Positions 42,551-54,082 of a DNA stretch of 64,000 nucleotides are shown piece after piece. The notes below the pieces were generated by a model. The model made no database searches. It was not told the origin of the DNA and saw only the letters and a list, made by a program, of their open reading frames with translations. The stretch comes from Costus lasius (Eukaryota > Streptophyta > Magnoliopsida > Zingiberales > Costaceae). Every line of letters starts with the position of its first letter. Position 1 is the first letter of the stretch. A program made the translations under genes and the position numbers. Location of the stretch: assembly GCA_027563935.2 (NCBI GenBank), contig CM050446.2, positions 24,183,501 through 24,247,500 of the forward strand, given 5' to 3'.

Positions 42551-44670
42551 TCTTGGGAAACCCGGGGATATTTTAACATTTTTAGAGATGCAAACACATT
42601 GCACAGCGGAAGAATACCCCCGAAACAGGCCATTTCCAAAAACCCAGTGAAGATCGCATGCGAAAGAGTCGACACGATGAGATAGAAAATACCTTAAAGC
42701 AAGATGAGGCCGATGTAGTAGAGGCGCCCAAGCGTGCGCCCTCTGCATTCTCACACACACGAATGCCTCGAGCTCTTTTCTTCCACGCCTGGTGCTAGCC
42801 TCGGGAAGAAGATCCAAGCCTTGTGCTTCTTCTTCAAGTCTTGCACCACCTCCAAGGTGTTTGCGCCAATGAAGAAGATGGAGAAGAGAGGATGAAGTCG
42901 CCAAGCCAAGCCCTTTGTCACACTTGCGCCACCTTCAAGGGAAGAAGCGCCAAGAGGAAGGAAGATGAAGGCTTGCGGCTATGAAGAAGGAAGAGGAAGC
43001 CACTCGCCCTCAAAGTGTCGCCCTCTCTAGTGATCACGCCTCCAAGAAGTTATATCATGAGAGGGGCAGCTAGGGTCTCTATTTATAGAGACCTTGAGCG
43101 GCAATGAGTGGCCACAATCAATCCAAGTGGGCGGCTAGGAGAGAAAAGAGGGAATCAAGTCCTAATCCAATTAGGACTCAAGTGGGCAGTTTAAATCAAG
43201 TCCTAATCCAATTAGGACTCCAATTATTTATTTAATTAATTAAATCCTAATCCAATTAGGACTCTAATTAATTCAAACAAATCAGCCCATTAAATCCCAA
43301 AAATTAGCACTCAAATTAATCAAGTCCTAATCCAATTAGGACTCTAATTATTTAAATAATTAAATCCTAATCCAATTAGGATTCTAATTAATTATTTAAA
43401 TAATTAAATCCTAATCCAATTAGGATCCTAATTAATTAATTAATTAATTAGTCCTAATCCAATTAGGATTCTAATTAATTAATTAATTAATCCTTGCATG
43501 ATTAATTTCAAATTATATGTGTTAACCCTAGTCTAACCAGGGTTAGGCACACGCCTACAATTTTCTTCTCCTTGAGCCCAGTAAGCCCAACTTTTCAATG
43601 GGCCCAGCCCAATATCCATTATTCATGTTAACCAAGCCCATGGATCCAATCCAATTTAACCCAAGGTCAAATTGGGCTAACCATGGTTAATATGCCGTAA
43701 GTGGAAGTTGGCTCCAATAAATCTCTTCCATCTCATCAGGCCCATTGGCGCTGATGAAATCTCCATAATAGATCCGAGTCATCCAATAACTCGATCATAA
43801 GGCTTCCCGATCAATACGAGAACTCGAGTATCAAGGTGTGCGACCCTGTAGGTTCCTCTGACGTTGGCAGCGCTGACCCAAGGTCACCACAAGCAGTGAG
43901 TGGCACCTAGCAGTGCATCGCTGCTACCCAAGTCATCGGAATGGATATCGACATCGACATCCCCATCATCGCAACCAGGTACAAATGCAGTACAGTCTCT
44001 TTGCCGGACTGATATCCGATTGGTCAAGTGTGTCACCACTTGTTTCTATCCAATCTCATGGCTATGACTAAATTAGGTCTAACCTGGGTATGGCCATACA
44101 CTTTCAGTCATAGAACCATAGAGGAGCTCCATGGATATCAAGCTTCCCTTAAGAAGGGGCAAATCCTATGTCTGTGCATTGACCTTCTCATATGGGTTGT
44201 GACATGCCCAATGACAACCATTATTACCTCCCAACTACGGCAAGGCATTAGGTTGTATCAAAGCATATCCCTAACCATATAGAATGGCCAATGACCTCAA
44301 GTCAAGGGATCAATGCATCTCCTATCACTTGTCAGAATAACTCATGACATCAAGTTATTGCCTCACAGCGGGTCGGTCCAGTATATCCACTACTGATATA
44401 CCCATATATTTGTATTAACACCTCGTGCCTAACCAGCCCATATACCAGTCTCACAAGTACCAGAGCTGTCCCATATCCACTCAGGTACATTGACTAGGGA
44501 TTATCATTTCAGCACAGATCCAATCTGTCTCCAGGGACATTATCATGTAAGTATACAATCGCAAATATAAGCAAACAATGATAATGACAATGCCAGTAAT
44601 GATATAAATATCAATGTCAAGTAGTACAAATAACAAACCAAAACTAGGTCCTACGGCATATACACCAACA
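42551..44670 (-). repeat. Copia I 3' LTR
   Basis: TCTTGGGAAACCC to ATACACCAACA (first dinucleotide TG changed to TC). Seven copies of the palindrome TCCTAATCCAATTAGGA lie at 43160-43468, interspersed with TTAATTAATTAA. The right end is shared with copia A and H. Confidence 0.92.
43160..43468 (-). repeat. Array of TCCTAATCCAATTAGGA palindromes in copia I LTR
   Basis: Copies start at 43160, 43201, 43245, 43325, 43365, 43409 and 43452, so spacing is 40-44 bp with one double step (80). The arms TCCTAAT/ATTAGGA are perfect in most. The right LTR has the same set with point changes (52573-52880). Copia H has six at 61044-61284 with a different spacing pattern. Confidence 0.85.
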
Positions 44671-44691
44671 ATCTCCCACTTGCACTAAGAC

Positions 44692-46152
44692 CTAGAGGTT
44701 GAGAAATCTTAACCTCATATCTCTAGCGTGACCATCATGCTTCTGCTGCACCAAAGCCTTGGTTAATGGGTCTGCCAGATTGTTCTCTGTGTCAACTCTG
44801 CTAATCTGGACATCACCTCTATCCATGATCTCTCTGATCAGGTGAAATCTCCTGAGTATAAGTTTGGATTTCTGATGAGACCGTGGTTCCTTGGCTTGTG
44901 CAATTGCTCCATTGTTATCACAGTAGATTTCAATGGGATCCACTGCACTGGGAACCACCTGAAGCTCAGAGATGAACTTTCTTATCCAAACAGCTATGGT
45001 GGATTGCTTGAAGCTCTTCCAGCATACAGCGCCTCCATTTATCTTGAACACATAGCCGGCCTGCGATCTGAAGTCATCAGGGTCAGACTGGAAAGACGCA
45101 TCACGGTAGCCCTGCATACTGAGCTCTTCCTGTCCCCCATAAACTAGGAATAAATACTTAGTTCTTCTCAGATACTTTAGGAAGTTCTTTACAGCCACCC
45201 AGTGTTGTAATCCAGGATTGGATTGGTATCGGCTAGTTATGCTCACAGCATAAGCCACATCTGGTCTAGTACATAACATTGCATACATAATCGAACCTAC
45301 TGCCGAAGCATAGGCCACTCGACTCATATCATCCCTCTCAGCCTGTGTGGTGGGACACTGGCTCTTTGAGAGAGTAAGGCCATGTCTCACTGGAAGGTAC
45401 CCTTTCTTGGATTGCTCCAGGCTAAACCTCTCTAGGACCTTATCAATGTAAGTACTCTGACTAAGGGCTAGGAGCTTCTTGGATCTATCCTTGTAGATCC
45501 TCACGCCTAGGATATAGGCGGTCTCCCCTAAGTCTTTCATCTTAAAATAGTTCCCTAACCACGTCTTCACAGCTAGAAGACTAGGGATGTCATTCCCGAT
45601 GAGTAGTATGTCATCGACATATAAGACCAGAAAAGTCACCAAGCTCCCATTGAATTTTCTGTATACACAAGCGTCATCTTCGCTTTTGATAAAGCCATAT
45701 TCTCTCATAGCTTCACCAAACCAGAGATTCCAACTTCGAGATGCTTGCTTTAATCCATAGATGGATCTCTTTAGCCTGCAGACCTTATTGGCCTCTGCAG
45801 GATGGATGAAACCATCTAGTTGTGTCATATACACATCCTCAATCAGCATTCCATTAAGGAAAGCTATTTTTACATCCATCTGCCATATCTCGTAATCATG
45901 ATATGCAGCTATAGCAAGCAGAATCTGAATGGATTTGAACATGGCAACTGGCGAGAAGGTTTCATCATAGTCCACCTCGTGGATTTGTTTGAATCCTTTA
46001 GCCACTAGTCTACCTTTATAGGTAACTACGTTGTCATCCATGTCTGTCTTCTTCTTGAAGACCCATTTACACCCTATGGGCTTTACACCATCAGGCAGCT
46101 CAACCAAATCCCAGACTTGGTTAGCCGACATGGAATCCATCTCGGATCGCAT
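44692..46152 (-). CDS. Copia I reverse transcriptase-RNase H, RNase H lacking its catalytic Glu loop
   Basis: A 486-residue open frame. RT: CKWVFKKKTD (28-37), QMDVKIAFLNG with the first catalytic Asp (93), IYGLKQASRSW (131-141), YVDD (178-181). RNase H: DASF with Asp351, then SQAGYVFKINGGAVCWKSF and directly AVWIRKF. The usual segment with the STTEAEY motif (second catalytic residue, Glu) is missing in frame, about 18 residues between residues 387 and 388. Asp412 (CDNNG) and the NLADPLTK end remain. RT may be intact, but RNase H cannot be. The fragment begins in the linker (MDSMSANQVW) and was part of a longer polyprotein. Confidence 0.88.
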   Translation of the reverse strand: MRSEMDSMSANQVWDLVELPDGVKPIGCKWVFKKKTDMDDNVVTYKGRLVAKGFKQIHEVDYDETFSPVAMFKSIQILLAIAAYHDYEIWQMDVKIAFLNGMLIEDVYMTQLDGFIHPAEANKVCRLKRSIYGLKQASRSWNLWFGEAMREYGFIKSEDDACVYRKFNGSLVTFLVLYVDDILLIGNDIPSLLAVKTWLGNYFKMKDLGETAYILGVRIYKDRSKKLLALSQSTYIDKVLERFSLEQSKKGYLPVRHGLTLSKSQCPTTQAERDDMSRVAYASAVGSIMYAMLCTRPDVAYAVSITSRYQSNPGLQHWVAVKNFLKYLRRTKYLFLVYGGQEELSMQGYRDASFQSDPDDFRSQAGYVFKINGGAVCWKSFKQSTIAVWIRKFISELQVVPSAVDPIEIYCDNNGAIAQAKEPRSHQKSKLILRRFHLIREIMDRGDVQISRVDTENNLADPLTKALVQQKHDGHARDMRLRFLNL

Positions 46153-46516
46153 GGCGTCAAGCCATCTCTCGGAGTCCGGTCCACTGACCGCCTCATCATA
46201 GGTCCTGGGTTCATCCTCAATGATGAAGATCCCGTCGTGTTGGGTCGGCAGTGACCCATACCTCTCAGGTGCACGACGAACCCTCCTAGACCTAGATGGG
46301 GCCTGTGTCTAAGCCTCGGGTTGCCTAGCAACCGGTGCAGGTGGCTCAGGTTCCATCTCTCATGCTGTGTCTTGTGGTTGACCTTGGACCTCATCCAAGT
46401 CAAAGCTTCTCCCACTGGTGCCTTTCAAGAGAAAATCTTTCTCAAGAAATACAGCAGTACGAGCAAAAAAAACTTCGTTCTCGGTGGGATTAAAGAAGTA
46501 GTATCCTTTGGTTTCC
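46153..46516 (-). pseudogene. Copia I linker between integrase and RT
   Basis: Frameshifted remnant of the segment intact in copia H (APRRSGR... ERYGSLQTQHDG there; here ARRVRRAPERYGSL in another frame). It contains proline-, glutamate- and arginine-rich stretches typical for this variable connector. Confidence 0.7.
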
Positions 46517-47170
46517 CTATGATACCCCCACAAACACACATTTATCAGATCTGGGTTCTAGCTTGGTAGAATCCTGACGTTCGACATAAGCCTCACATCC
46601 CCAGATCCGCATAAATGTTAGCATTGAGCATCTCCCAGTCCACAACTCGTGTGGGGTCTTAGGAACACTCTTTGACAAAACGTTATTCAGTGTCTTGATC
46701 GCTGTAAGTAATGCAAAACCCCAGAAATACGGAGGTAGAGTTGCGTGACTCATCATAGATCGAACCATGTCCAACAAAGTTTGACTTCTCCTCTTAGACA
46801 CCTCATTCCATTGAGGTGTTCTAGGAGGAGTGAGTTGGGAAATAATCCCACACTCTCTAAGATAGTCAACAAACTCATGGCTCAAGTACTCTCCATCTCG
46901 ATCAGACCGAAGAGCCTTAATGGATCGTCCAAGCTGGTTTTCCACTTCATTCTTGAACTCTTTGAATTTCTTCAAGGATTCAAACTTATGTCTCATCAAA
47001 TAGACATAAGCATATCTACTGAAGTCATCAATAAATGTGATGAAGTAGACATACCCACCTCTAGCTTGTTTGTTGAATGGCCCACACACATCACTGTGTA
47101 TCATATCCAACAAACCTGTGGCCCTCTCACCATGCTTAGTGAACGGCGCCTTTGTCATTTTGCCCAACAA
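46517..47170 (-). pseudogene. Copia I integrase core, third catalytic residue Glu to Lys
   Basis: A 217-residue open frame. It begins in the zinc-binding region ([14 protein letters not shown] spans the start), then HSDVCGPF (Asp27), [24 protein letters not shown] (Asp90) and [27 protein letters not shown]. The position that is Glu in the family (VSER) is Lys126 here, codon AAG at 46793-46795; one C-to-T change on the plus strand explains it. The integrase is therefore predicted to be inactive although open. The end (CVFVGVS) leads into the linker. Confidence 0.85.
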
Positions 47171-47375
47171 ACAAGGCTCGCATGTGTCAAATTTGTCGAA
47201 GGAATCTGAATCCAGGAATCCATTTGCATGGAGATTTTGGATGCGATTCTTGTTGATGTGCCCTAAACGACAATGCCAAAGTTAAGTATTATTTAAACCA
47301 CTTAACTTGATCCTCTTAGCATTCACGTTGCACACAGAACTTTGCATGTCCAAGACATACAACCCATTGCATAGT
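47171..47375 (-). pseudogene. Copia I GAG-pre-integrase segment
   Basis: In frame with integrase: NGLYVLDM, a TAA before [15 protein letters not shown], then CEPCLLG. This is the His/Cys segment ahead of the copia integrase core. The TAA stands where such proteins usually have a Tyr before LWH. It is cut on the right by the solo LTR-B. Confidence 0.8.
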
Positions 47376-48837
47376 TGATAGGTATCTGCAAGTGTACGGA
47401 TTTATCGAAGTAATAAAAGTTATCGAACCCACAGACGAAGCTAAGTACTGACCTTTCGACTTGTTCAAATCTAGGCTAACAAAATCAACAGTTGGTTTTC
47501 CTAACTTGTTCGGACATGCAAACTCGGAACAACTTTTAAGAGGTTTAGATTTCAACGAGTCGGGAATTCATGGGTTTGCCACAATGACAATTATGAGTTG
47601 TTAAATAAATAACTAATTCACAAAAATTATCTAGCATGAAAGGAACTCTTCCTAAGGTGCATACTACCTCCTCCCGAAGCATAGTACGGTATTTAACTAG
47701 ATTAACTAACTACTCCCATGATAGTTAACCTAATTAAACCCTTTAAGCTCTATGAAGCGTTGTTTAAGCCTTCAAATAAATCCAAACTACTCCCGTGATT
47801 GGATTCATAGGTCTAGTTGAAATAGATCAGACGTAGCGATTCACCTCCCGGTTCTTCTCGCAACGTCTAAGATGTAAAAATACTTGGCCAGGGTAAATTA
47901 CGGAATAAGCAAAATCTCAACTAAATCATGCAAATAAATTCAAATGAAAATAGTAAAGCATGGATTAACTCATAAAAGTCATTGGGCTACTCCCAATCAT
48001 CCTGACAAAGGGTTCTACTCGCTCATATTAGAATAAAAATACATGATGTTTTGATGAACAAGAAAACGAGAGAAAGATTGCATGAAATCATTGAATAAAC
48101 TACAGAACCGCCTTCTCCTTAATCCGAAGATGAGGATTGACTGATCTATCGTCGTCTTCAGGGAAAATCTCGCCGGATAAATGGTTGAAACCAAGTTGTC
48201 ACCCTTGTCGCCGCCACCATTTGCTTTCGACCGTAGAAGCCTCTCCCAAATTGATCAAAATCTCATCTTTTATAGCTAGACCGATTTAGAACCCATCAAG
48301 GAATGGTTCTACAAAGTTTGGTCCAAATCCGGTTCAAAACGAGTGAGCATCGAGCGAAAAACTCGTCGGGCGGAAACTTTTACGGCCCGTGATGTGTTCA
48401 CGGCTTCGGCCGTGATTCTTTCGGCGCACATTGCTTTTGGTCACCGAAACTTTTATGGCCCGTGATGGAATTTCGGCCTTGCCCGTGAAAGTTTTGGTGA
48501 ACTTTTTAACTTAGCCGATTTTCATCCTCCGCTCGACGTCGCGTTTACGGCTGACTCCATAATTACGGCTGAGGCCGTAAATGTCTCGTCCTTCACCGTT
48601 TTCGGTCCAAATTTGATGTGCGGGCTCGCGATCTCCTCGGGAATCATGCTTTGACCTTTAAACTCTCGAAATCCTTCATTTTTAGGCCATTTTACCTATA
48701 TTTTCACAAAAATAAAGAAAAGTGAAGATTCTGTGCAAAGTAAGATAAAAACACTAAAAATAGCACAAAATCATGCAAATATGTCCAAAATATGATCTAA
48801 AATATTAGCAAAAACACTATATAAATGCAACGCATCA
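47376..48837 (-). mobile_element. Solo LTR-B (1462 bp) inside copia I
   Basis: TGATAGGTATCTGCAAG to ACGCATCA, flanked by ATAGT at 47371-47375 and 48838-48842. Its left end resembles type-A LTRs (GCAAGTGTACGG, CGAAGTAATAA, ATCGAACCCACAG), so B is a related Ty3/gypsy family in the same orientation. It contains inverted ACGGCC/GGCCGT pairs around 48380-48580. A complete LTR with matching duplications and no internal region means LTR-LTR recombination deleted the rest. Confidence 0.93.
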
Positions 48838-48842
48838 ATAGT

Positions 48843-49303
48843 GTACCAGATCCATATAATAGGTTTGCCAATGAAAAAGAACATGTGTTCTCTTTTATTG
48901 CGAAACAAAATCCTTTCCTCGCCAGGGCAGGAATGGATATAATATTCTTAGTAATCGACGGTACATAGAAGCAATGTTCCAGTTCTAGTTGAAGTCTAGA
49001 TGGCAGCGACAGAGTGTAGTCTCCTACAGTTACAGCAGCAACCTGTGCCTTGTTACCGACCCGAAGGTCAATCTCTCTTAGTCGCACTGTCCTAGTTCGT
49101 TTGAGCCCTTGCATACTTGTACAAATATGCACTCCACATGCGGTATCCAATACCCACGTATTTGAAGTAAACAGGTTGACTTCAACCACGCAAGTGCTAG
49201 AGCCTGAAGACGAAGGTGTAACCCTTCTCTTCTCCTCTTTCTTGTTATGCCTTTTACAGCTCTCGAGCTTGAGGTCACCCCTCAAAGTTCGATACCAGTC
49301 CAT
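48843..49303 (-). pseudogene. Copia I protease with collapsed gag
   Basis: Open from 49303 to the LTR-B insertion. It begins WYRTLRGDLKLESCKRHNK: WYRTLR is from the gag N-terminus (DWHRTLR type), but the next residues are from the basic region behind the zinc knuckle, so most of gag has been deleted in frame. Then comes the copia protease: STWVLDTACG-type NTWVLDTACGVHICTS (active-site Asp within LDTACG, normally LDTGCG), ELEHCFYVPSITKNIIS. It ends at the solo LTR; the remainder is at 47375 and leftwards. Confidence 0.82.
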
Positions 49304-50673
49304 CTCGTCCTTCCAAAGGATAGATCGCAGTATTAATCTGCTATTGTTCGTAGCCTTTGATCTACAACAACCAAGAAAGCAGATAAGTACTACTTCAAAT
49401 CATTTAATCTGGACTTACATTAAATAATCATGGCTCCCACTATTTTAATCGAATTGACAACCCACAAAGTCAATCAGGAAATCTGAGATTTCCTAGTGAG
49501 ATGGGATCCTTGTTCCTCACACGGCCTCGCGTCCCGCTAGGGTAGGATGTACTGCACGAGGTGACGCATGTATCCCAAGGTAGGCGCGCCGGCCAATTGC
49601 AGCTTGGCAATTCCCCTTCTCAAGACAGTTCAAGCATTTTGTGCCCAGCTAGGGCTGGAACAACACAAAACCCTAACTTCTTGAGGCTGCCTCTAGAGTT
49701 CCATCATGTGGCCACCACATATGAAAAGCTAGTCAAGTCTATCCTTACCGTTATGCCCAGGGCCAACGAATTCCTTGCAAAGGCGCGTCCAGGATTTTAA
49801 CTGGACTGGGGAAAACATTGCCACCGCATGCCTCCTAAAGATAGATGGGTGTGTCCACTAGGGTGGAAACAATGCATAGCACCATCGATCGATAGTTTGA
49901 CAAGGGCTACGCGTCAAAAGGCTATTTCAGACTTGATATCATTTTGAGGGTTTTTGAGGTCTCATCAACTCAGTTTTATCTTATGTCTAGCATTACAGGC
50001 ATGCAATCCTATAGTGATAACATAATAAAAAAAACATCATAGGCATGCTTGACAGATATGGAAAGCAATAAAGAGATGATGTGATCATAGCCTATTCAAG
50101 ACATTGAACCAATCCCATGCCAGAAGAGGTTCAACTCTTGACCTAGGACTCAAGCCTCAAAGACCTAACCTAGCCGACCTCTATCTTGGTCTTCAAGCTT
50201 GGCTCCAAGGTCCTCCTCACCATGGTTTAGCTCTCAAACCCTAAAGGTAGTTCTAGGGAAATCCTAGAAGCACCCTCATAGGTCCGGGCAATGCCACGGG
50301 CTTCCTGCAAGGTTGATGCGCCACCATGTAAGGGCCAAGAGACATAGCACACAAGCCTTAAGGCTCGGCCAAGTCAAACCTGCGCCACTCACCATGCGCC
50401 ATCAATGAGGGGTGCAACTTGCGCCACCATGCATGGTGCGCAAGCAAGCATGCATGCGCCAATCTCCAAGTGATATGCGCCACCCTAATCTTCATCTTAA
50501 TTAAAAGCAAAAAAGAAAAGCAGCACGCAGGCCTGACAAGAGTACATCACAGGCATGCACTGAGGCTTGACTCATGATCACAACACCATGCACAATCAAG
50601 GTACTTACTCATGCAATTCTACATGCTCATGAAAAACATAAAATCTAAAATTTTACATTTTCACAAATCTGAA
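49304..50673 (-). other. Copia I leader (5' end replaced)
   Basis: Non-coding, about 1.37 kb. 49520-49930 is the block conserved with copia A, with hairpins at 49532-49547 and 49854-49867. 50320-50480 contains at least six GCGCC words (e.g. ATGCGCCA, TTGCGCCACCATG) on the plus strand. The leader stops at about 50673 without reaching a primer site. I see no gene. Confidence 0.68.
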
Positions 50674-51962
50674 ATTACGGTGGTGCCATAATTTACTCAA
50701 AAACTTCCCTTACCTGCAAAAAGAGAAGAAAAATTAGTTCTAAGCATAAAATAAAATAAAAGAAAATAAACAAGGTTAGAGTGCTTGGGTTGCCTCCTAA
50801 GAAGTGCTAATTTAAAGGTCATTAGCTTGACTACTCTGCACTTGGATTTGATTGTAGTTCATCAAGGTAAAATTTTTCCCTTTCTTCAATTAGCTCTTCT
50901 TGATAATAATGCTTCAATCTTTGACCATTAACCTTAAACTCTCCTGTTTCCTCACTCCATATGTCCACAGCTCCATAGGGATAAGTTTTCTTCACCTGAA
51001 AAGGCCCAGACCAATGAGACTTGAGTTTAACAGGAAAAAGTCTCAATCTAGAATTGAATAAAAGAGCAAAGTCACCAAGTTGGAAATCCTTTCTAAAAAT
51101 ATGCCGATCATGCCATCTCTTAGTCATTTCCATATAAATTCTTGCATTTTCGTAAGCGGAGAGTCTAATCTCATCTAGCCCGTTCAATTGTAACCTCCGT
51201 TTTTCACCCGTGTTCTTTAAGTCAAAGTTTAGTGCTTTGATTGCCCAGAACGCCTTATGCTCGAGCTCTATAGGTAGATGACAAGATTTACCATAAATCA
51301 AATAAAAGGGAGACATACGTATTGGTGTTTTAAAAGCAGTCATGTAGGCCCACAGTGCATCATCAAGTTTGAATATCTAATCTTTCCTTGTGCGTGACAC
51401 TATTTTTTCCAAAATTCCCTTTATTTCTCTATTTGATATCTCAACTTGTCCACTTGTTTAGGAGTGATAAGGTGTTGCTACTCTATGATTTACCCCATAC
51501 TTTCTAAGCAAAGCTGAGAACTTATGTTCTATGAAATGTGAGTCTCCATCACTAATCACAACTCGTGGTGTCCGAAACCTTGGAAAGATAATCTTTTTGA
51601 ATAGTTTAACAACAACTCTAGAATCATTGGTAGGGGATGCAATAGCTTCAACCCAACTTGAAACATTATCTACTACCACAAGAATGTATTTGTTACCTCC
51701 AGAAGATGGAAAAGGTCCCATGAAGTCAATTCCGCAAACATCAAATATCTCAACCTCAAGAATATTGGATAGTGGTATCTCGTGTCTTCTGTTAATGTTG
51801 TCCGTCTTTTGACATCTATCACAAGATAAAACAAAGTTTCTAGCATCTTTAAAAATTGTGGGCCAATAAAATCCTGATTGCAATACTTTGAAGGCAGTCT
51901 TCTTAGCACTAGCATGTCCACCATAAGAGGATCTATGGCATTGAAATAATATATCTGTGATT
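50674..51962 (-). pseudogene. Duplicate of G spacer and integrase, decayed copy
   Basis: It matches 41261-42550 from the hairpin spacer through integrase. Unlike the left copy it has stops: TAG at about 51376 replacing the Trp of [10 protein letters not shown] and TAA at about 51458 replacing the Gln of HPQTSG. The second catalytic region reads ISDGDSHF. It ends with the same TGATT at the start of the copia LTR. It is a product of the rearrangement, not of an insertion. Confidence 0.88.
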
Positions 51963-54082
51963 TCTTGGGAAACCCCGGGGATATTTTAAAATTTTTAGAG
52001 ATGCAAACACATTGCGCAGCAGAAGAATACCCCCGAAACAGGCCAGTCCCAAAAACCCAGTGAAGATCGCATGCGAAAGAGTCGACATGATGAGATAGAA
52101 AACACCTTAAAGCAAGATGAGGCCGATGTCGTAGAGGCGCCCAAGCGTGCGCCCTCTGCAGTCTCACACACACGGATGCCTCGAGCTCTCTTCTTCCACG
52201 CCCGGTGCTAGCCTCGGGAAGAAGATCCAAGCCTTGTGCTTCTTCTTCAAGCCTTGCGCCACCTCCAAGGTGTTTGCGCCAATGAAGAAGATGGAGAGGA
52301 GAGGATGAAGTCGCCAAGCCAAGCCCTTTGTCACACTTGCGCCACCTTCAAGGGAAGAAGCGCCAAGAGGAAGGAAGATGAAGGCTTGCAGCTATGAAGA
52401 TGGAAGAGGAAGCCACTCGCCCTCAAAGTGTCGCCCTCTCTAGTGATCACACCTCCAAGAAGTTATATCATGAGAGGGGCGGCTAGGGTCTCTATTTATA
52501 GGGACCTTGGGCGGCAATGAGTGGCCACAATCAATCCAAGTGGGCGGCTAGGAGAGAAAAGAGGGAATCAAGTCCTAATCAAATTAGGACTCAAGTGGGC
52601 GGTTTAAATCAAGTCCTAATCCAATTAGGACTCCAATTATTTATTTAATTAATTAAATCCTAATCCAATTAGGACTCTAATTAATTCAAACAAATCAGCC
52701 CATTAAATCCCAAAAATTAGCACTCAAATTAATCAAGTCCTAATCCAATTAGGACTCTAATTATTTAAATAATTAAATCCTAATCCAATTAGGATTCTAA
52801 TTAATTATTTAAACAATTAAATCCTAATCAATTAGGATCCTAATTAATTAATTAATTAATTAGTCCTAATCCAATTAGAATTCCAATTAATTAATTAATT
52901 AATCCTTGCATGATTAATTTCAAATTATAAGCGTTAACCCTAGTCTAACCAGGGTTAGGCACACGCCTACAATTTCCGTCTCCTTGAGCCCAGTAAGCCC
53001 AACTTTTCAATGGGCCCAGCCCAATGTCCATTATGCATTTTAACCAAGCCCATGGATCCAATCCAATTTAACCCTAGGTCAAATTGGGCTAACCATGGTT
53101 AATATGCCGTAAATGGAAGTTGGCTCCAATAAATCTCTTCCATCTCATCAGGCCCATTGGCGCTAATGAAATCTCCATAATAGAGCCGAGTCATCCAATA
53201 ACTCGATCATAAGGCTTCCCGATCAATACGAGAACTCGAGTATCAAGGTGTGCGACCCTGTAGGTTCCTCTGACGTTGGCAGTGCTGACCCAAGGTCACC
53301 ACAAGCAGTGAGTGGCACCTAGCAGTGCATCGCTGCTACCCAAGTCATCGGAATGGATATCGACATCGACATCCCCATCATCGCAACCAGGTACAAATGC
53401 ATTACAGTCTCTTTGCCGGACTGATATCCGATTGGTCAAGTGTGTCACCACTTGTTTCTATCCAATCTCATGGCTATGACTAAATCAGGTCTAACCTGGG
53501 TATGGCCATACACTTTCAGTCATAGAACCATAGAGGAGCTCTATGGATATCAAGCTTCCCTTAAGAAGGGGCAAATCCTATGTCTGTGCATTGACCTTCT
53601 CATATGGGTTGTGATATGCCCAATGACAACCGTTATTACCTCCCAACTACTGCAAGGAGTTAGGTTGTATCAAAGCATATCCCTAACCATATAGAATGGC
53701 CAATGACCTCAAGTCAATGGATCAATGCATCTCCTATCACTTGTGAGAATAACTCGTGACACCAAGTTATTGCCTCACAGCGGGTCGGTCCAGTATATCC
53801 ACTACTGATATACCCATATGCCTACGTTAGCACCTCATGCCTAACCAGCCCATATACCAGTCTCACAAGTACCAGAGCTGTCCCATATCCACTCAGGTAC
53901 ATCGACTAGGGACTATCATTTGAGCACAGATCCAATCTATCTCTAGGGACATTATCATGTAAGTATACAATCGCAGATATAAGCAAACAATGATAATGAC
54001 AATGCCAGTAATAATATAAATATCAATGTCAAGTAATACAAATAACGGACCAAAACTAAGTCCTAGGGCATATACACCAACA
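51963..54082 (-). repeat. Copia I right LTR (part of the duplicated block)
   Basis: The same 2120 bp as the left LTR including the TC start. A few percent differences by eye. It ends ATACACCAACA followed by TGATT and the integrase N-terminus of G, so its right edge is the original insertion edge. Confidence 0.9.

Larger units (their letters stand above)
41261..44670 (-). repeat. 3.4-kb segmental duplication, left copy (G integrase + copia LTR)
   Basis: This block (spacer and integrase of G plus the complete left copia I LTR) recurs at 50674-54082 with the same order and length (3410 versus 3409 bp). Both copies have the rare TCTTGGG start of the copia LTR instead of TGTTGGG, which shows one is copied from the other. 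Confidence 0.9.
42551..54082 (-). mobile_element. Ty1/copia element I, rearranged at its 5' end
   Basis: It is inserted in the integrase gene of G with TGATT at 42546-42550 and 54083-54087. Both LTRs are 2120 bp. From the left: 3' LTR, polypurine tract, RNase H/RT, linker, integrase, a solo LTR-B, protease and gag remnant, leader. Where the primer site and 5' end of the leader should be (50674-51962) there is instead a copy of the G integrase that flanks the left LTR. So the right LTR with its neighbour is a duplicate of the left LTR with its flank. Confidence 0.9.

Noticed and set aside
41449..42675. A single 408-residue protein including residues before the integrase
   Set aside because: The first roughly 41 residues are antisense reading of the copia LTR joined by the insertion; only the part up to 42550 is integrase.
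43220..43500. AT-rich TTAATTAATTAA runs as a replication origin or matrix-attachment site
   Set aside because: They are part of the LTR palindrome array and recur with the element; no independent evidence.
50320..50480. Dense GCGCC words in the copia I leader as a functional array
   Set aside because: Spacing is irregular and similar words are common in all copia LTRs here, so this is probably compositional.
51673..52317. A 214-codon minus-strand frame over the copia LTR/integrase joint
   Set aside because: It reads integrase in the wrong frame and LTR sequence; it is a by-product of the insertion.
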